Source: Bacillota bacterium (GTDB lineage Bacteria > Bacillota > UBA4882 > UBA8346). From it: 64,000 nucleotides of DNA. Positions within the stretch are counted from its first letter, which is position 1; each line of letters starts with the position of its first letter. Positions 35,235 through 44,196 of the stretch are shown here, one piece after another. Position numbers and translations under genes: made by a program. The notes beneath the pieces are model-generated. The model saw only the letters and a program-made list of their open reading frames with translations. It did no database searches and was not told where the DNA came from. The stretch is from assembly GCA_023429995.1 (NCBI GenBank), contig JAEZCE010000052.1, positions 248,001 to 312,000 of the forward strand. Reading direction: 5' to 3'.

Positions 35235-36257
35235 ATGAAACCCTTTTACAAGTTGCTGGTGGTTCTGGGAATTATCATGATGGTCTTTTTAGCCGGGTGT
35301 TCCAACAATGAAAAAGAGATAGCCACTGCGGTCGCTAATGGAGACACGGCCAAAGTACAAAGCTTACTCGACAAGGGCGTAAGTCCGAACTTAAAAACCG
35401 AAGACGGGAAATCCCTGCTGATGTTGGCTTCCTACTTGGGACATGCTGATATCGTTAAGTTATTGATAGATAAAGGCGCGGAAGTTAATGCCAAAGATCA
35501 AGACGGTAAAACAGCGTTAATATACGCCGCAGAAAGAGGTCATCTTGAAGTTGCCCAAATCCTTCTGAAAAACGGAGCTGACCCAAATATCGCCGATAAT
35601 AATGGAAGAACTGCATTGATGTATGCGGCAGAAAAGGGCCATCTTGAAATCGCCAAGCTCCTCCTGGAAAACGGCGCGGATTTAAATGCTGTTGACCGCA
35701 ACGGCAAAACGGCCTTGCAAATTGCCCGGGATAACAATCAGGCTGCAATGGTCGACTTATTGAGCAATTGGGGTAAGGCGGCTGCGACAGAGACTCCCGT
35801 AGCTACTGCAGCTCCGGAAACAACGGCAACTCCAACCCCGGAAGCTCCGGTGGCTACGCCCCAGGATAAAGGTTCATTGAATAAACAGTTAGCGTCAATC
35901 TTTTTTGATTTCGACAAATCGGTAATCCGGGAAGATCAAACGAAGGCTGTAGCCGACAACTTGGCAATTTTAAAAGGCAATTCCGATCTTTACGTTATTT
36001 TGGGCGCTCATGCCGATGAACGTGGAAGCCGGGACTATAATATCGATCTATCGGCGCAACGCGCAGCCGCTGTGAAAAAATATTTGACCGGGAAAGGCGT
36101 TGCCGGGGATCATTTCGTTGTCTATGCTTATGGCAAGGATCACCCGTTAAAAACCGGCCATGACGAAGCTTCCCATAGTTATAACCGGCGGGTGGACATT
36201 TTGATGTGGGATACCAAGCTTTCCGGGGACCAAGTGTTGACAGAGACGATAAAATAA
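35235..36257 (+). CDS. Pal-like lipoprotein with ankyrin repeats and an OmpA domain
   Basis: The 340-residue product has a lipoprotein signal (VLGIIMMVFLAGCSNN, lipobox LAGC) and four to five ankyrin repeats (~25-175; DGKTALIYAAERGHLEVAQI, NGRTALMYAAEKGHLEIAKL). A Thr/Ala/Pro linker (~185-210) leads to an OmpA C-terminal domain (~215-325) with IFFDFDKSVIRED, AHADERGSRDYNIDLSAQRA, VYAYGKDHP and YNRRVDILM. This domain binds diaminopimelate in peptidoglycan, so the protein links a membrane to the wall as Pal does. The ankyrin part would recruit a partner protein. The OmpA domain supports an outer membrane. It is monocistronic with a strong promoter and terminator. Confidence 0.85.
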   Translation: MKPFYKLLVVLGIIMMVFLAGCSNNEKEIATAVANGDTAKVQSLLDKGVSPNLKTEDGKSLLMLASYLGHADIVKLLIDKGAEVNAKDQDGKTALIYAAERGHLEVAQILLKNGADPNIADNNGRTALMYAAEKGHLEIAKLLLENGADLNAVDRNGKTALQIARDNNQAAMVDLLSNWGKAAATETPVATAAPETTATPTPEAPVATPQDKGSLNKQLASIFFDFDKSVIREDQTKAVADNLAILKGNSDLYVILGAHADERGSRDYNIDLSAQRAAAVKKYLTGKGVAGDHFVVYAYGKDHPLKTGHDEASHSYNRRVDILMWDTKLSGDQVLTETIK

Positions 36258-36274
36258 CTTAAACTGCTTAGTAG

Positions 36275-36317
36275 GCCCCGGTTCTCCTTAAAAACGCGGA
36301 CCGGGGCAATATTTTTT
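36275..36317 (+). terminator. rho-independent terminator
   Basis: GCCCCGGT (36275-36282) pairs with ACCGGGGC (36300-36307), followed by AATATTTTTT. It lies 17 bases after the stop of the ankyrin/OmpA lipoprotein gene. Confidence 0.75.
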
Positions 36318-36425
36318 CCGGAAATAAAATTTTGTTAAAATTAGAAATTGAAGACGTTCATGTCTATACGGCTTTTCTGTCGGTTCGTTCCAGTCGCGTT
36401 AACCTATTGAGGTGAAGAGTGTAGA

Positions 36426-37286
36426 ATGAATTTTACGGACCAAAGAAATTATTTAATAGCTGGAATGGTTTCGTTAACAGTTCATTTTTTTTTATTGATG
36501 ATTTATTTGCCGGGGCTTTTGGCTTCGGAAACGTCCCAGTTAGATACGTTTCCTGTCGGTTTGGTGGAAATATCCTCTGGAACTCCCGCGAGGGGAATTC
36601 TTTCGCACCCCCAAGATAAAATCGATCAATCCATAACGCTCAAAAGCCCGGAAAGCAGACAGCCCAATCAAGGGAAAACTGAAGTAAAACCTAATGTATA
36701 TCCGCGTCAATCTTCGGAAAACACCGGTGTAGTGTCTGAACAAGAACGAATTGCGGTTTCCGGCCGTTTAAAGGAAGAGTTGGAAAATCAAACCCCTGGT
36801 GACGGAAAACGAAAAATCGAGCCCCAAACCCCAAAATCTTCAAAAGTACCCGCTAGCCCGCCTAAAAAACAAGCACCAGCTTCCTATCTCTTGGAAAAAC
36901 ATGTCGTCCCAAGCGCCCTCGGTGAAAATGTCGAAGAGGCGCCCGATTCAGAAAATCCCAGTCGCCATAAACCGCAAAGTTTTGGAACGGGCAAAGCCAT
37001 GGTGACGGTTCAGGGGCCCATGCCAATCTATCCTCCGGATGCCCTGAAAGAAGGGAAAGAAGGAGATGTGGCTATACGGGTTTTTGTCAATGGCGACGGA
37101 GGGTTGGACGTGCCAATCATCACACGAACGTCCGGAGATATACGGTTGGACTATGCAGCTACTTCTTCAGTCGAACGGAACTGGAAGTTTTCGGTGATAT
37201 TTGAAGGCTATTATATTGATTTGCTCTTTTCTTTCCGGCTTCAAACGGGAGTCTCCGTCAAGTTCCAGAAATCGAAAACCCGATGA
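36426..37286 (+). CDS. TonB family energy-transducer-like protein
   Basis: The 286-residue product has one N-terminal membrane helix (YLIAGMVSLTVHFFLLMIYL), a long Pro/Lys/Glu/Ser-rich spacer (~45-190) and a C-terminal domain beginning QGPMPIYPPDALKEGKEGDV, with AIRVFVNGDGGLDVP. The PxYPxxAxxxGxEGxV pattern is diagnostic of TonB C-terminal domains. TonB spans the periplasm and energises outer-membrane receptors. No exbB/exbD or receptor gene is near. The His in the membrane helix (TVHFF), conserved in TonB, is present. Confidence 0.8.
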   Translation: MNFTDQRNYLIAGMVSLTVHFFLLMIYLPGLLASETSQLDTFPVGLVEISSGTPARGILSHPQDKIDQSITLKSPESRQPNQGKTEVKPNVYPRQSSENTGVVSEQERIAVSGRLKEELENQTPGDGKRKIEPQTPKSSKVPASPPKKQAPASYLLEKHVVPSALGENVEEAPDSENPSRHKPQSFGTGKAMVTVQGPMPIYPPDALKEGKEGDVAIRVFVNGDGGLDVPIITRTSGDIRLDYAATSSVERNWKFSVIFEGYYIDLLFSFRLQTGVSVKFQKSKTR

Positions 37287-37297
37287 CAAGTTGGGAG

Positions 37298-38047
37298 TCA
37301 GAAGTCGGTTTTATGTTTCCAAATTTCCAAATACAGAATATAGCCTAAGCTTGCAACTACAAAAATGATGGCGATTAGCTGTGTTAAAACCAAATGCCCT
37401 GTAAAAGGGGTATCGTGGCGAAAAAAATCCATCAAAAATCGAATCAGCGAATGAGCAAGAATGACTCTGAGGAATGCATATCCGGGGTATTTTGGGCTTT
37501 TGCTCCATTGGAGGGCGAAGGGTAAAATAATGAATGAGGTCAGAACTTCATACAATTGACTGGGGTGGACCGGTAGGGAAGTAGAGGGAAACTTCACACC
37601 CCAAGGCAGATTCGTCGGCGGGCCGTATAATTCACCATTGATGAAATTCCCTATACGGACAAATATATGACCCAGCGTTATTCCGGGCACAACAGCATCC
37701 GCCAGTCGCCAATAAGCAATTTTGGCTTTTTTAGTCCAAAAGTAACCGAAAATCATGGCGGCAATTATTGCGCCGTGAGATCCTAAGCCTCCATGGTCAA
37801 TGCGGATGATTTCCCAGGGATTGGCGATAAAAAAAGGGTATTTTGAAATGACATAAGCCAAACGTGCTCCCGCAATAATCGCAATGAACAATTTAACCAG
37901 CAGCTTGTCCAGTATTTCCGGCTTTATCCCATAAAGCTTCCCGTTATGGATAGTCAACCAATAACCGGTTAGAAAAGCCAGCGCAACGAGAATTCCATAC
38001 CAGTGTATTTGAATGGGGCCAAATTGCAGCGCGATATTATTCATCAT
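37298..38047 (-). CDS. lgt: prolipoprotein diacylglyceryl transferase
   Basis: The start at ATG 38047 gives MMNNIALQFGPIQIHWYGIL, the usual Lgt N-terminus; a TTG 16 codons upstream has no binding site. The 249-residue membrane enzyme transfers diacylglycerol to the lipobox Cys of prolipoproteins. Motifs: GARLAYVISKYP, GGLGSHGAIIAAM, and RIGNFINGELYGPPTNLPWG with the catalytic region, then HPSQLYE. Its substrates include GerC (18535) and the ankyrin/OmpA lipoprotein (35235). It is convergent with the TonB-type gene. Confidence 0.95.
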   Translation of the reverse strand: MMNNIALQFGPIQIHWYGILVALAFLTGYWLTIHNGKLYGIKPEILDKLLVKLFIAIIAGARLAYVISKYPFFIANPWEIIRIDHGGLGSHGAIIAAMIFGYFWTKKAKIAYWRLADAVVPGITLGHIFVRIGNFINGELYGPPTNLPWGVKFPSTSLPVHPSQLYEVLTSFIILPFALQWSKSPKYPGYAFLRVILAHSLIRFLMDFFRHDTPFTGHLVLTQLIAIIFVVASLGYILYLEIWKHKTDF

Positions 38048-38194
38048 ACCTATTGTAAACTCTAAAGGGGATGTTTGGCAAGATAAGTTTGACAATTTCC
38101 AGGAGGCCCCGAATAAGAGCCTCTAATTTCAACCGTGGACATTTATGATATAATCCTAAAAAGGGGATACTCCAAGTGAAAGGGACTGGTTTCC

Positions 38195-38683
38195 ATGAAG
38201 TTTTTTTATGATACCTACCAAGCTCCTTTCGGTATAATCCATATTATTCTGGATGAAACCGGAGTATATAGGATTGAATTAACATCCGAAGGGTGGCAAA
38301 AATCCGTTGCGGAGTTTACGCCGATAGAAGATCAGCGCCGTTGCCGGGAGGCTGTCCGGCAGATTGGGGAATATTTGGGCGGACAGAGAAAACAATTTGC
38401 TCTGCCCCTTTCAATGAAAGGTTCGGAATTTTCCCGCAAGGTCTGGCAGGAATTACAGAATATTCCCTACGGGGAAACCCGCAGTTATGCCGAAATTGCC
38501 AGGGCCATCGGAAAACCGGACAGCTGCCGGGCCGTGGGACAAGCCAATCGCAGGAATCCTTTGCCTATGATTATCCCCTGCCACCGGGTGATTGGAAGAA
38601 ACGGCGCAATGACCGGATATATTGGAAAAGGGTATATTGGAATGAAAGAAAAGCTACTGGAAATGGAAAGAAAACACCAGTAA
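38195..38683 (+). CDS. ogt: methylated-DNA-protein-cysteine methyltransferase
   Basis: The 162-residue product repairs O6-methylguanine by transfer to a Cys. Active-site motif PMIIPCHRVIGRNGAMTGY is present, with the recognition helix IPYGETRSYAEIARAIGKP and the arginine finger region GQANRRNPLP. The length fits Ogt without an Ada N-terminal domain. It is followed 41 bases later by a DHA2-type exporter, which may share its transcript. Confidence 0.95.
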   Translation: MKFFYDTYQAPFGIIHIILDETGVYRIELTSEGWQKSVAEFTPIEDQRRCREAVRQIGEYLGGQRKQFALPLSMKGSEFSRKVWQELQNIPYGETRSYAEIARAIGKPDSCRAVGQANRRNPLPMIIPCHRVIGRNGAMTGYIGKGYIGMKEKLLEMERKHQ

Positions 38684-38724
38684 TGGGTTTACCGAATACA
38701 TTATCGAAATTTTGGGGGATTTTC

Positions 38725-40137
38725 ATGAATTTCATGCGGCGAAAAAGGGCGACTTTACTGGCGGTTGCTATTGGCACTTTCATGTCGGCCTTTGACGGAA
38801 GTGTTGTTAATTTGGTTTTACCCAATATCAGTGCCTATTTTGATACTTCTCTTTCGATGGTGGAATGGACCGTGATGTCATACTTGCTTATCATCAGCAG
38901 CTTGCTTTTAGCTTATGGCAGGTTGGGAGATATATACGGCCATAAGCGGATTTACACCACGGGCCTTGTCGTTTTTACCGCCGGTTCGGTATTGTGTGGC
39001 CTGGCGGGTTCGATCCAGATGTTAATCGGCTTTCGGGCTATCCAGGCGATTGGCGCCGGGATGTTGATGGCGATGGGGCCTGCCATCGTCACGGATACCG
39101 TTGCGCCGCAGGATAGGGGTAAAGCTTTGAGTGTCACGGCCGTGGCGGTTGCTGTCGCCTTAACTTTGGGCCCGGCGATCGGAGGATTTTTGACATCCTT
39201 TTTCGGCTGGCAAAGCATATTTTTTGTTAATATTCCCATCGGTATCGGAGCTTTTTGGTTTGGCCGGCAAGTCATTCAACAAAAGGATGAGCGGATGGAC
39301 CAACCCTTTGACTGGATGGGGGCGAGTCTTATATTTGCAGCATTAATTTGTATTTTGTTATCCCTTAGTTTTGTGGAGCAGCTAGGCTGGACGCATGCCG
39401 GGATCATCGTAACCATGATGGTGGGGCTGGGACTTGTGGCAGGTTTCATATTTTGGGAAAGGGCTGCTCAATTCCCATTATTTGATATTGCCTTATTTAA
39501 AAACCGTCTTTTTGCCATGAGTAATCTTTCGGCGCTTTTAAACTATATGGCTCAAAATACCATTATTTTGCTGATTCCTTTTTATCTTCAAAAGTTAAAG
39601 GGCCTGCCGCCGGACCAAGCCGGGGTGTTATACTTGGCGATGCCGCTGGCTACCATGGTGGTGGCGCCGATTAGCGGGACCCTGTCCGATCGGATGGATA
39701 CCCGCTATATCAGTTCGGCGGGAATGGGGATTATGGCAATAGGAATGGGTATTTTAAGTTACTTAAAGGCGGACTCGCCCCATGTTTTAATGATCGCCGG
39801 ACTGGCTGTGGTTGGCTTCGGGATTGGATTGTTTCAAACCCCTAACAATAGCGCGATAATGGGAGCCGTATCCCGAGATAAAAGCGGTGTGGCTTCGGGT
39901 ATGCTTGCGACAATGAGAAATATCGGTATGGTCCTGGGTGTAGCCATATCGGGAGCTGTTTTTTCCTCCAGCCAAATTGGATTAACGGCCAGTTTGAAAA
40001 GCCGGGGGCTCAGTGGACATTTTCTGTTTCAATCGGCATTTGAAGGAGCACTCCATATAACGTATCTTATGGGAGCGGCTATTGCCTGCCTGGCAGTGGT
40101 AACTTCGCTGGTAAGAGGGTCGACAAGAAAAGGGTAA
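38725..40137 (+). CDS. MFS transporter, DHA2 (EmrB/QacA) type
   Basis: ATG 38725 is preferred (GGGGGAT at 38714-38720); the much longer open frame from 38293 only shadows ogt. The 470-residue product has 14 hydrophobic segments. Motifs: LLAVAIGTFMSAFDGSVVNL with the motif D region, LAYGRLGDIYGHKRIYTTGL (motif A) and AIGAGMLMAMGPAIVTD with motif C-like GPAIGGFL. The family exports drugs or other organic compounds by proton antiport. Substrate unknown. Confidence 0.9.
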   Translation: MNFMRRKRATLLAVAIGTFMSAFDGSVVNLVLPNISAYFDTSLSMVEWTVMSYLLIISSLLLAYGRLGDIYGHKRIYTTGLVVFTAGSVLCGLAGSIQMLIGFRAIQAIGAGMLMAMGPAIVTDTVAPQDRGKALSVTAVAVAVALTLGPAIGGFLTSFFGWQSIFFVNIPIGIGAFWFGRQVIQQKDERMDQPFDWMGASLIFAALICILLSLSFVEQLGWTHAGIIVTMMVGLGLVAGFIFWERAAQFPLFDIALFKNRLFAMSNLSALLNYMAQNTIILLIPFYLQKLKGLPPDQAGVLYLAMPLATMVVAPISGTLSDRMDTRYISSAGMGIMAIGMGILSYLKADSPHVLMIAGLAVVGFGIGLFQTPNNSAIMGAVSRDKSGVASGMLATMRNIGMVLGVAISGAVFSSSQIGLTASLKSRGLSGHFLFQSAFEGALHITYLMGAAIACLAVVTSLVRGSTRKG

Positions 40138-40138
40138 G

Positions 40139-41077
40139 TTATTGGTTCAGAGTCCAATAGTTTTTGAGCGATTCGACTAGTTTTTGATCGTCCTCCACTT
40201 GCCGGCCTTTTGTTGTGAGGTATCCTCCGGTTATTAATCCATTAGCGCCGGCCATAAAACCAAGTCCCTGAAAATCTTTAAACGAAGTCTCCCGGCCCGC
40301 TGCTATTTTAATTACCGGGGATTTTAAAATGATCCGGAAAATCGCAATCGTCCTGACAATTTCAAAAGGAGATATGGAAAGGGAGGACGCTAAAGGAGTG
40401 CCCGGAATAGGCATCAGGATATTTAAAGGAACGGAAGTCACTTCTAAATCTTTTAAGGTTAAAACCATTTCGATTCGATCTTGCCAGCTCTCTCCGAGTC
40501 CCAGGATTCCGCCGCAGCAAACTTCCAGGCCTGCCTGTCTGGCATAATGAATCGTTTTGATTCTATCCGCAAAGTCGTGAGTCGTGCATATTTGCGGATA
40601 AAAAGAGGGGGAAGTTTCGATGTTATGATGAAAGCGGGAAAGTCCGGCCTGGTGTAGCCGGATTAATTCTTCTTTCGAGAGTATGCCCAGTGAAGCGCAA
40701 ACTTCTAAATGGGTTTCCGATTTGATTTTGGAAATCACACGGCAGATTTGGTGAATTTCATGGGCGTCAGCCGAGTGTCCGCTGGCGACAATGCCAAATC
40801 TTTTAGCTCCTATTTCTTTGGCTTTCAGAGCTGCATCAAAAATTTCCTGTTCCGAAAGTAGCGGATAAGAAGAAGTTTGGGTAGGATAGTGGCTTGACTG
40901 GGCGCAAAACTTGCAATTTTCACTGCAGACACCTGATTTGGCATTGATGATACTACAGATATCCAAATTGGGACCGCAGAATTGCTGGCGGGTCTTGTCG
41001 GCCAGTGCGAGTAATTCCATGAGGGGCATTGAAATGAATTCTCTGATTTCCTGAAGCTGATTTTTAATTTCATTCAT
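40139..41077 (-). CDS. bioB: biotin synthase
   Basis: The start at ATG 41077 has GAAGGAG 12 bases upstream; a TTG at 41098 lacks a site. The 312-residue radical-SAM enzyme converts dethiobiotin to biotin. The 4Fe-4S motif lies in GVCSENCKFCAQSSHYP (CxxxCxxC); auxiliary 2Fe-2S ligands are in EVCASLGIL and EVCCGGILGLGE, with the Arg ligand near AAGRETSF. It ends the bioY-ecfA-ecfT-bioB operon. The upstream bioA/D/F genes are not in the window; uptake of biotin or dethiobiotin could bypass them. Confidence 0.95.
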   Translation of the reverse strand: MNEIKNQLQEIREFISMPLMELLALADKTRQQFCGPNLDICSIINAKSGVCSENCKFCAQSSHYPTQTSSYPLLSEQEIFDAALKAKEIGAKRFGIVASGHSADAHEIHQICRVISKIKSETHLEVCASLGILSKEELIRLHQAGLSRFHHNIETSPSFYPQICTTHDFADRIKTIHYARQAGLEVCCGGILGLGESWQDRIEMVLTLKDLEVTSVPLNILMPIPGTPLASSLSISPFEIVRTIAIFRIILKSPVIKIAAGRETSFKDFQGLGFMAGANGLITGGYLTTKGRQVEDDQKLVESLKNYWTLNQ

Positions 41078-41135
41078 CGACGGCCACGACTCCTTCAATT
41101 TAAACTGACTGGCATGATCCTAAATTAAAGAAAAA

Positions 41136-41909
41136 TCAAAACTTCAAATGAATTCGCCATAATATTACCCCACAGAGGAGAACTGAAAAAATCAATACCA
41201 TCCAGTCGCCGGGTTTTGCCTCAAACGCCGCAGGCGTCCTTTCTGTGGAGTAGCATCGCGATTCCATGGCATCCACCATTTCATCGGCCCTCTGAAAGGT
41301 TTGCAACATCAGGGGAAATACCAAAAAGATGATCCGGGTCACCGGATTTTTTCGTCCTGCAATACATCTTGCTTTTTGGGCATCCAGTATTTCCGAAGCC
41401 TGATCAAAAATAAGCGGTACCAGTGTGAAGGTGAGACCGATCATGATGGCCACTTTGGCTTCGGGGACCAAAGGGACCGGGCGCAGTAACCATTGGGTTG
41501 CATCCTTTAGGGTTGAAAGGGTTGTGGTTGCCGTTACGATCACGCTGATGGCGACCAATAAAAGAATGCGCCATCCGAAAAGTGATCCGGATATTAATCC
41601 TTCCCGGGTTGGATTCATGAAGGGCCAATGGGTTAAGGGAGTGCCCGGAGTGCTGAAGGAATGAACCAAAAACACCAAGGATACTAAAAAAATAAAATAG
41701 CGAAGCTCCAGGAAAAGTTTTTGAACCGGTAATTTGGAACTGAAAAGTACCAGCATCAAAAATATGGACAATATGATTAAATGGGGGATATGACTGGTGA
41801 TGCTGATGGCGACGCTGAGCAAAACCATACAAATCAGTTTGAACCGTCCGTCCATATGGTGGATGAAGGAATCTTTGGGCAAATAATGATAAATGTTCAA
41901 CTCAGCCAT
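41136..41909 (-). CDS. ecfT: ECF transporter transmembrane protein EcfT (BioN-like)
   Basis: The 257-residue membrane protein has about five helices and starts LNIYHYLPKDSFIHHMDGRF, typical of EcfT. The two coupling Ala-Arg motifs appear as DAQKARCIAG and DAMESRCYST (A/S-R-x form), which contact the two ATPase subunits. It overlaps the upstream ATPase gene by 13 bases and lies 58 bases from bioB. With EcfA and BioY it forms a biotin importer. Confidence 0.9.
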   Translation of the reverse strand: MAELNIYHYLPKDSFIHHMDGRFKLICMVLLSVAISITSHIPHLIILSIFLMLVLFSSKLPVQKLFLELRYFIFLVSLVFLVHSFSTPGTPLTHWPFMNPTREGLISGSLFGWRILLLVAISVIVTATTTLSTLKDATQWLLRPVPLVPEAKVAIMIGLTFTLVPLIFDQASEILDAQKARCIAGRKNPVTRIIFLVFPLMLQTFQRADEMVDAMESRCYSTERTPAAFEAKPGDWMVLIFSVLLCGVILWRIHLKF

Positions 41910-42673
41910 GTCATCGTCTTTATGCTGCGGTCTTTCCCGAATGGCCGATGGATTCCGTAAGTTTCCAATTTTGCCATAAGGGTTTCGGGATGACCGTCTT
42001 GCACAATTTGCCCTTTCTCCAGAATCATCAAGCGGTTTGCATGGGCAAGCACTTTTTCGAGTTCGTGGGTTACTAAAATAATGGTATGGCCTTTTTGATG
42101 CAGGGCCACGATTTGGGTCAGCACTTGAAGTACCCCCGGATAATCGAGGCCGGTGAAGGGTTCATCAAAAACGATGATTTCCGGATTCATGGCCAGAATT
42201 CCGGCAATGGCCAATCTGCGTTTTTGGCCACCGGATAAATTATGGGGAGGATGATCGGGAATTTTGCTGAGTCCCACTGCTTCGAGAGCCTGCAGAGCCC
42301 GCTTTTCAATTTCCAGACGTGGCAGGCCCAGGTTTTCAGGCCCGAAAGCCACATCCTCTTTGATGGTTTGGCCTACAATTTGATTATCGGAATTTTGGAA
42401 GATCAGACCCACCTTTTTACGGGCTGTGGTCAGGTCGTCTTGAATAGGCCTCCCCTGGAGGAGCACTGTGCCATGGGTTGGCGTAAGCAACCCGTTGAAA
42501 TGTCGCATCAAAACGGTTTTACCGGAACCGTTGGCTCCGGCGATAACCACAAATTCTCCGGGGCGGATTGCCAGGTTGATATCATGGATGGCGGTAAAAC
42601 CGTTTGCGAAAGTATGGGTTAAATTTTTTGTTTCCAAGATGTTTTCAAAATTTGGATTCGGCTTGTTGTCCAT
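41897..42673 (-). CDS. ecfA: ECF transporter ATP-binding protein (BioM/EcfA-like)
   Basis: The 258-residue ABC ATPase has Walker A GANGSGKTVLMRHFNGLL, Q-loop FQNSDNQIVGQTIKED, signature LSGGQKRRLAIAGILAM, Walker B EIIVFDEPFTGLD and the switch His in VTHELEK. A single ATPase gene is present, so the complex may contain a homodimer, as in BioMNY. It lies 76 bases after bioY. Confidence 0.93.
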   Translation of the reverse strand: MDNKPNPNFENILETKNLTHTFANGFTAIHDINLAIRPGEFVVIAGANGSGKTVLMRHFNGLLTPTHGTVLLQGRPIQDDLTTARKKVGLIFQNSDNQIVGQTIKEDVAFGPENLGLPRLEIEKRALQALEAVGLSKIPDHPPHNLSGGQKRRLAIAGILAMNPEIIVFDEPFTGLDYPGVLQVLTQIVALHQKGHTIILVTHELEKVLAHANRLMILEKGQIVQDGHPETLMAKLETYGIHRPFGKDRSIKTMTWLS

Positions 42674-42749
42674 TGGAAGATCCTGATTATATGTATTTTA
42701 AAAAGCTTCACTGGATGTTTTTTTACCGCTACAACGAGGAGGTTCAACT

Positions 42750-43307
42750 TTATTTTCTATCCGGTTCACTCTTTAATAATGGCCGCAGAGCTTGAGCTAA
42801 TGCAATGGCGGCTATGATTTTGATGACCATGCCGATCATAAAGGGATAGACGCTAAGCACTAAAGCCTTATCCCAATTTATTTTCAGGACGGTTTTCAGC
42901 CAAAAGGCCCCGGGCGCATACAGAAGGATATTGCCCCCGATTAAAGCGGCCAAGTCTTTGAAACGGGATGGTTTTCCTTGCGAGCTGATCAGTCCGGCAA
43001 TCCAGGCACAAAGTAAATATCCCCATAAGAATCCTCCCTTGGGTCCGATAAATACGGCCAGGCCGGCTGCGCCGCCTGCAAAGACCGGCAACCCAATTGC
43101 GCCTAGGAATAAGAATAATCCTACACTGGCTGCAGCAGCAGAAGCCCCCATGGTTAATCCCGCCAGCATGATGAAGAAATCCGTTAAAACAATGGGTAGG
43201 GGACTCAAAGGGATAGGAAAACTGAGATATCCGCCAATAATATTCAATGCCGTGAAGAGAGAGATGAAAATGATCCTGCGAAGGTTCAGTGATTGAGATT
43301 GTCCCAT
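42750..43307 (-). CDS. bioY: biotin transporter substrate-binding subunit BioY
   Basis: The 185-residue protein has six helices. Family motifs GGYLSFPIPLSPLPIVLTDF, GLTMGASAAAASVGLFLFLG, AGGAAGLAVFIGPKGGFLWG and GGNILLYAPGAFWL surround the biotin site. BioY binds biotin in the membrane and is driven by the ECF module. It is the first gene of the operon and lies downstream of a BirA operator overlapping a consensus promoter. Confidence 0.95.
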   Translation of the reverse strand: MGQSQSLNLRRIIFISLFTALNIIGGYLSFPIPLSPLPIVLTDFFIMLAGLTMGASAAAASVGLFLFLGAIGLPVFAGGAAGLAVFIGPKGGFLWGYLLCAWIAGLISSQGKPSRFKDLAALIGGNILLYAPGAFWLKTVLKINWDKALVLSVYPFMIGMVIKIIAAIALAQALRPLLKSEPDRK

Positions 43308-43354
43308 CAGTGCACTTCCTTTATTTAGTCAGTTTATTTTTCCAAGTTGAGGAT

Positions 43355-43383
43355 ATTGTAATTGAAAATATTCCGATTGTCAA
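43355..43383 (-). promoter_or_regulatory. consensus promoter of the bio operon
   Basis: On the minus strand TTGACA (43378-43383), 17 bases and TACAAT (43355-43360). The -35 box lies inside the left arm of the BirA operator, so bound BirA would block RNA polymerase. Confidence 0.8.
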
Positions 43384-43417
43384 CCATCAAAAAAGCAAAG
43401 GTTTACAATCGGAATAT
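43368..43417. promoter_or_regulatory. BirA operator
   Basis: TTGTCAACC (43377-43385), a 14-base spacer and GGTTTACAA (43400-43408) match the Firmicute BirA box TTGTTAACC-N14/15-GGTTAACAA. The symmetry extends outward through ATATTCCGA/TCGGAATAT to 43368 and 43417, giving 18-bp arms. Biotinoyl-AMP-bound BirA would repress bioY-ecfA-ecfT-bioB when biotin is sufficient. The symmetric flank is longer than the known consensus. Confidence 0.9.
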
Positions 43418-43513
43418 CCCTTTTCTTAAGCTAGCCCTATTGTCGGTTCAATGATATAGTAAAATTATTATGGTCTATTTCGATGCTTGATTTTGGGAAA
43501 GAGGAATCTATCC

Positions 43514-44083
43514 ATGTACACTATTGGTGAACTCCGCAAAAAAGTAGGCTTATCACGTAGCGCCTTGTTATATTATGATGATATTGGCCTCTTAAAGCCT
43601 TCTGCCAGAACGGAAACAAATTACCGCTGTTACACTGAGGAGGATTTCGAGAGACTCAAACAAATTTGCCTCTATCGGGATGCCGGAATGGCGCTGGAGG
43701 AAATTGGGCGGATGCTGGATTCGACCCTAACCAATAAAACCCCTATTTTAGAAAAACAGTTGCAGAATTTAGGCCACGAAATGCGAAAACTTACTTTGCA
43801 ACGGCAAATCATTACCCGGATTATGATTCAAAAAGAGCACCCTGACCTTAAAATGGCAGAATCTCAAATCCGTTCCACCAAAGATGCCTTTGTAAAGGTG
43901 CTGGCCTGCGTGGGATTTGATGATCGTGAATTTATGAAACTGCATCAAGAATTCGAAAAATCTTTTCCCGATGAACACCAAGTCTTTTTAGAAGTTTTGG
44001 GCATACCCCCGGGACAGATTGCTCAAATTCGAGAGTGCGCCAGAGAGCCGGGAATCGAGTCTTGCGTTGTGGATAACCGGTAA
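43514..44083 (+). CDS. MerR family transcriptional regulator
   Basis: ATG 43514 follows AAAGAGG; it gives the usual MerR start MYTIGELRKKVGLSRSALLY. The 189-residue product has the winged HTH (YYDDIGLLKPSARTETNYRC, YTEEDFERLKQI), a coiled coil (~80-120) and a C-terminal helical part of ~70 residues without a Cys-based metal site. It may respond to an organic ligand. It is followed 113 bases later by an MFS exporter on the same strand, a common regulator-exporter pairing. Confidence 0.9.
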   Translation: MYTIGELRKKVGLSRSALLYYDDIGLLKPSARTETNYRCYTEEDFERLKQICLYRDAGMALEEIGRMLDSTLTNKTPILEKQLQNLGHEMRKLTLQRQIITRIMIQKEHPDLKMAESQIRSTKDAFVKVLACVGFDDREFMKLHQEFEKSFPDEHQVFLEVLGIPPGQIAQIRECAREPGIESCVVDNR

Positions 44084-44196
44084 AATATAAAAAAATAGTT
44101 TTGTTCCCATGCCTGCTTGACCTGATCATAACTTTATAGTTTAGAATTTAACTATATTGGCATGTACACACATTGAAGAGGGCAGGTATCTTGATC

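Noticed and set aside
38293..38724. N-terminal extension of the DHA2 exporter
   Set aside because: It lies entirely over ogt in another frame, and a good binding site precedes ATG 38725.
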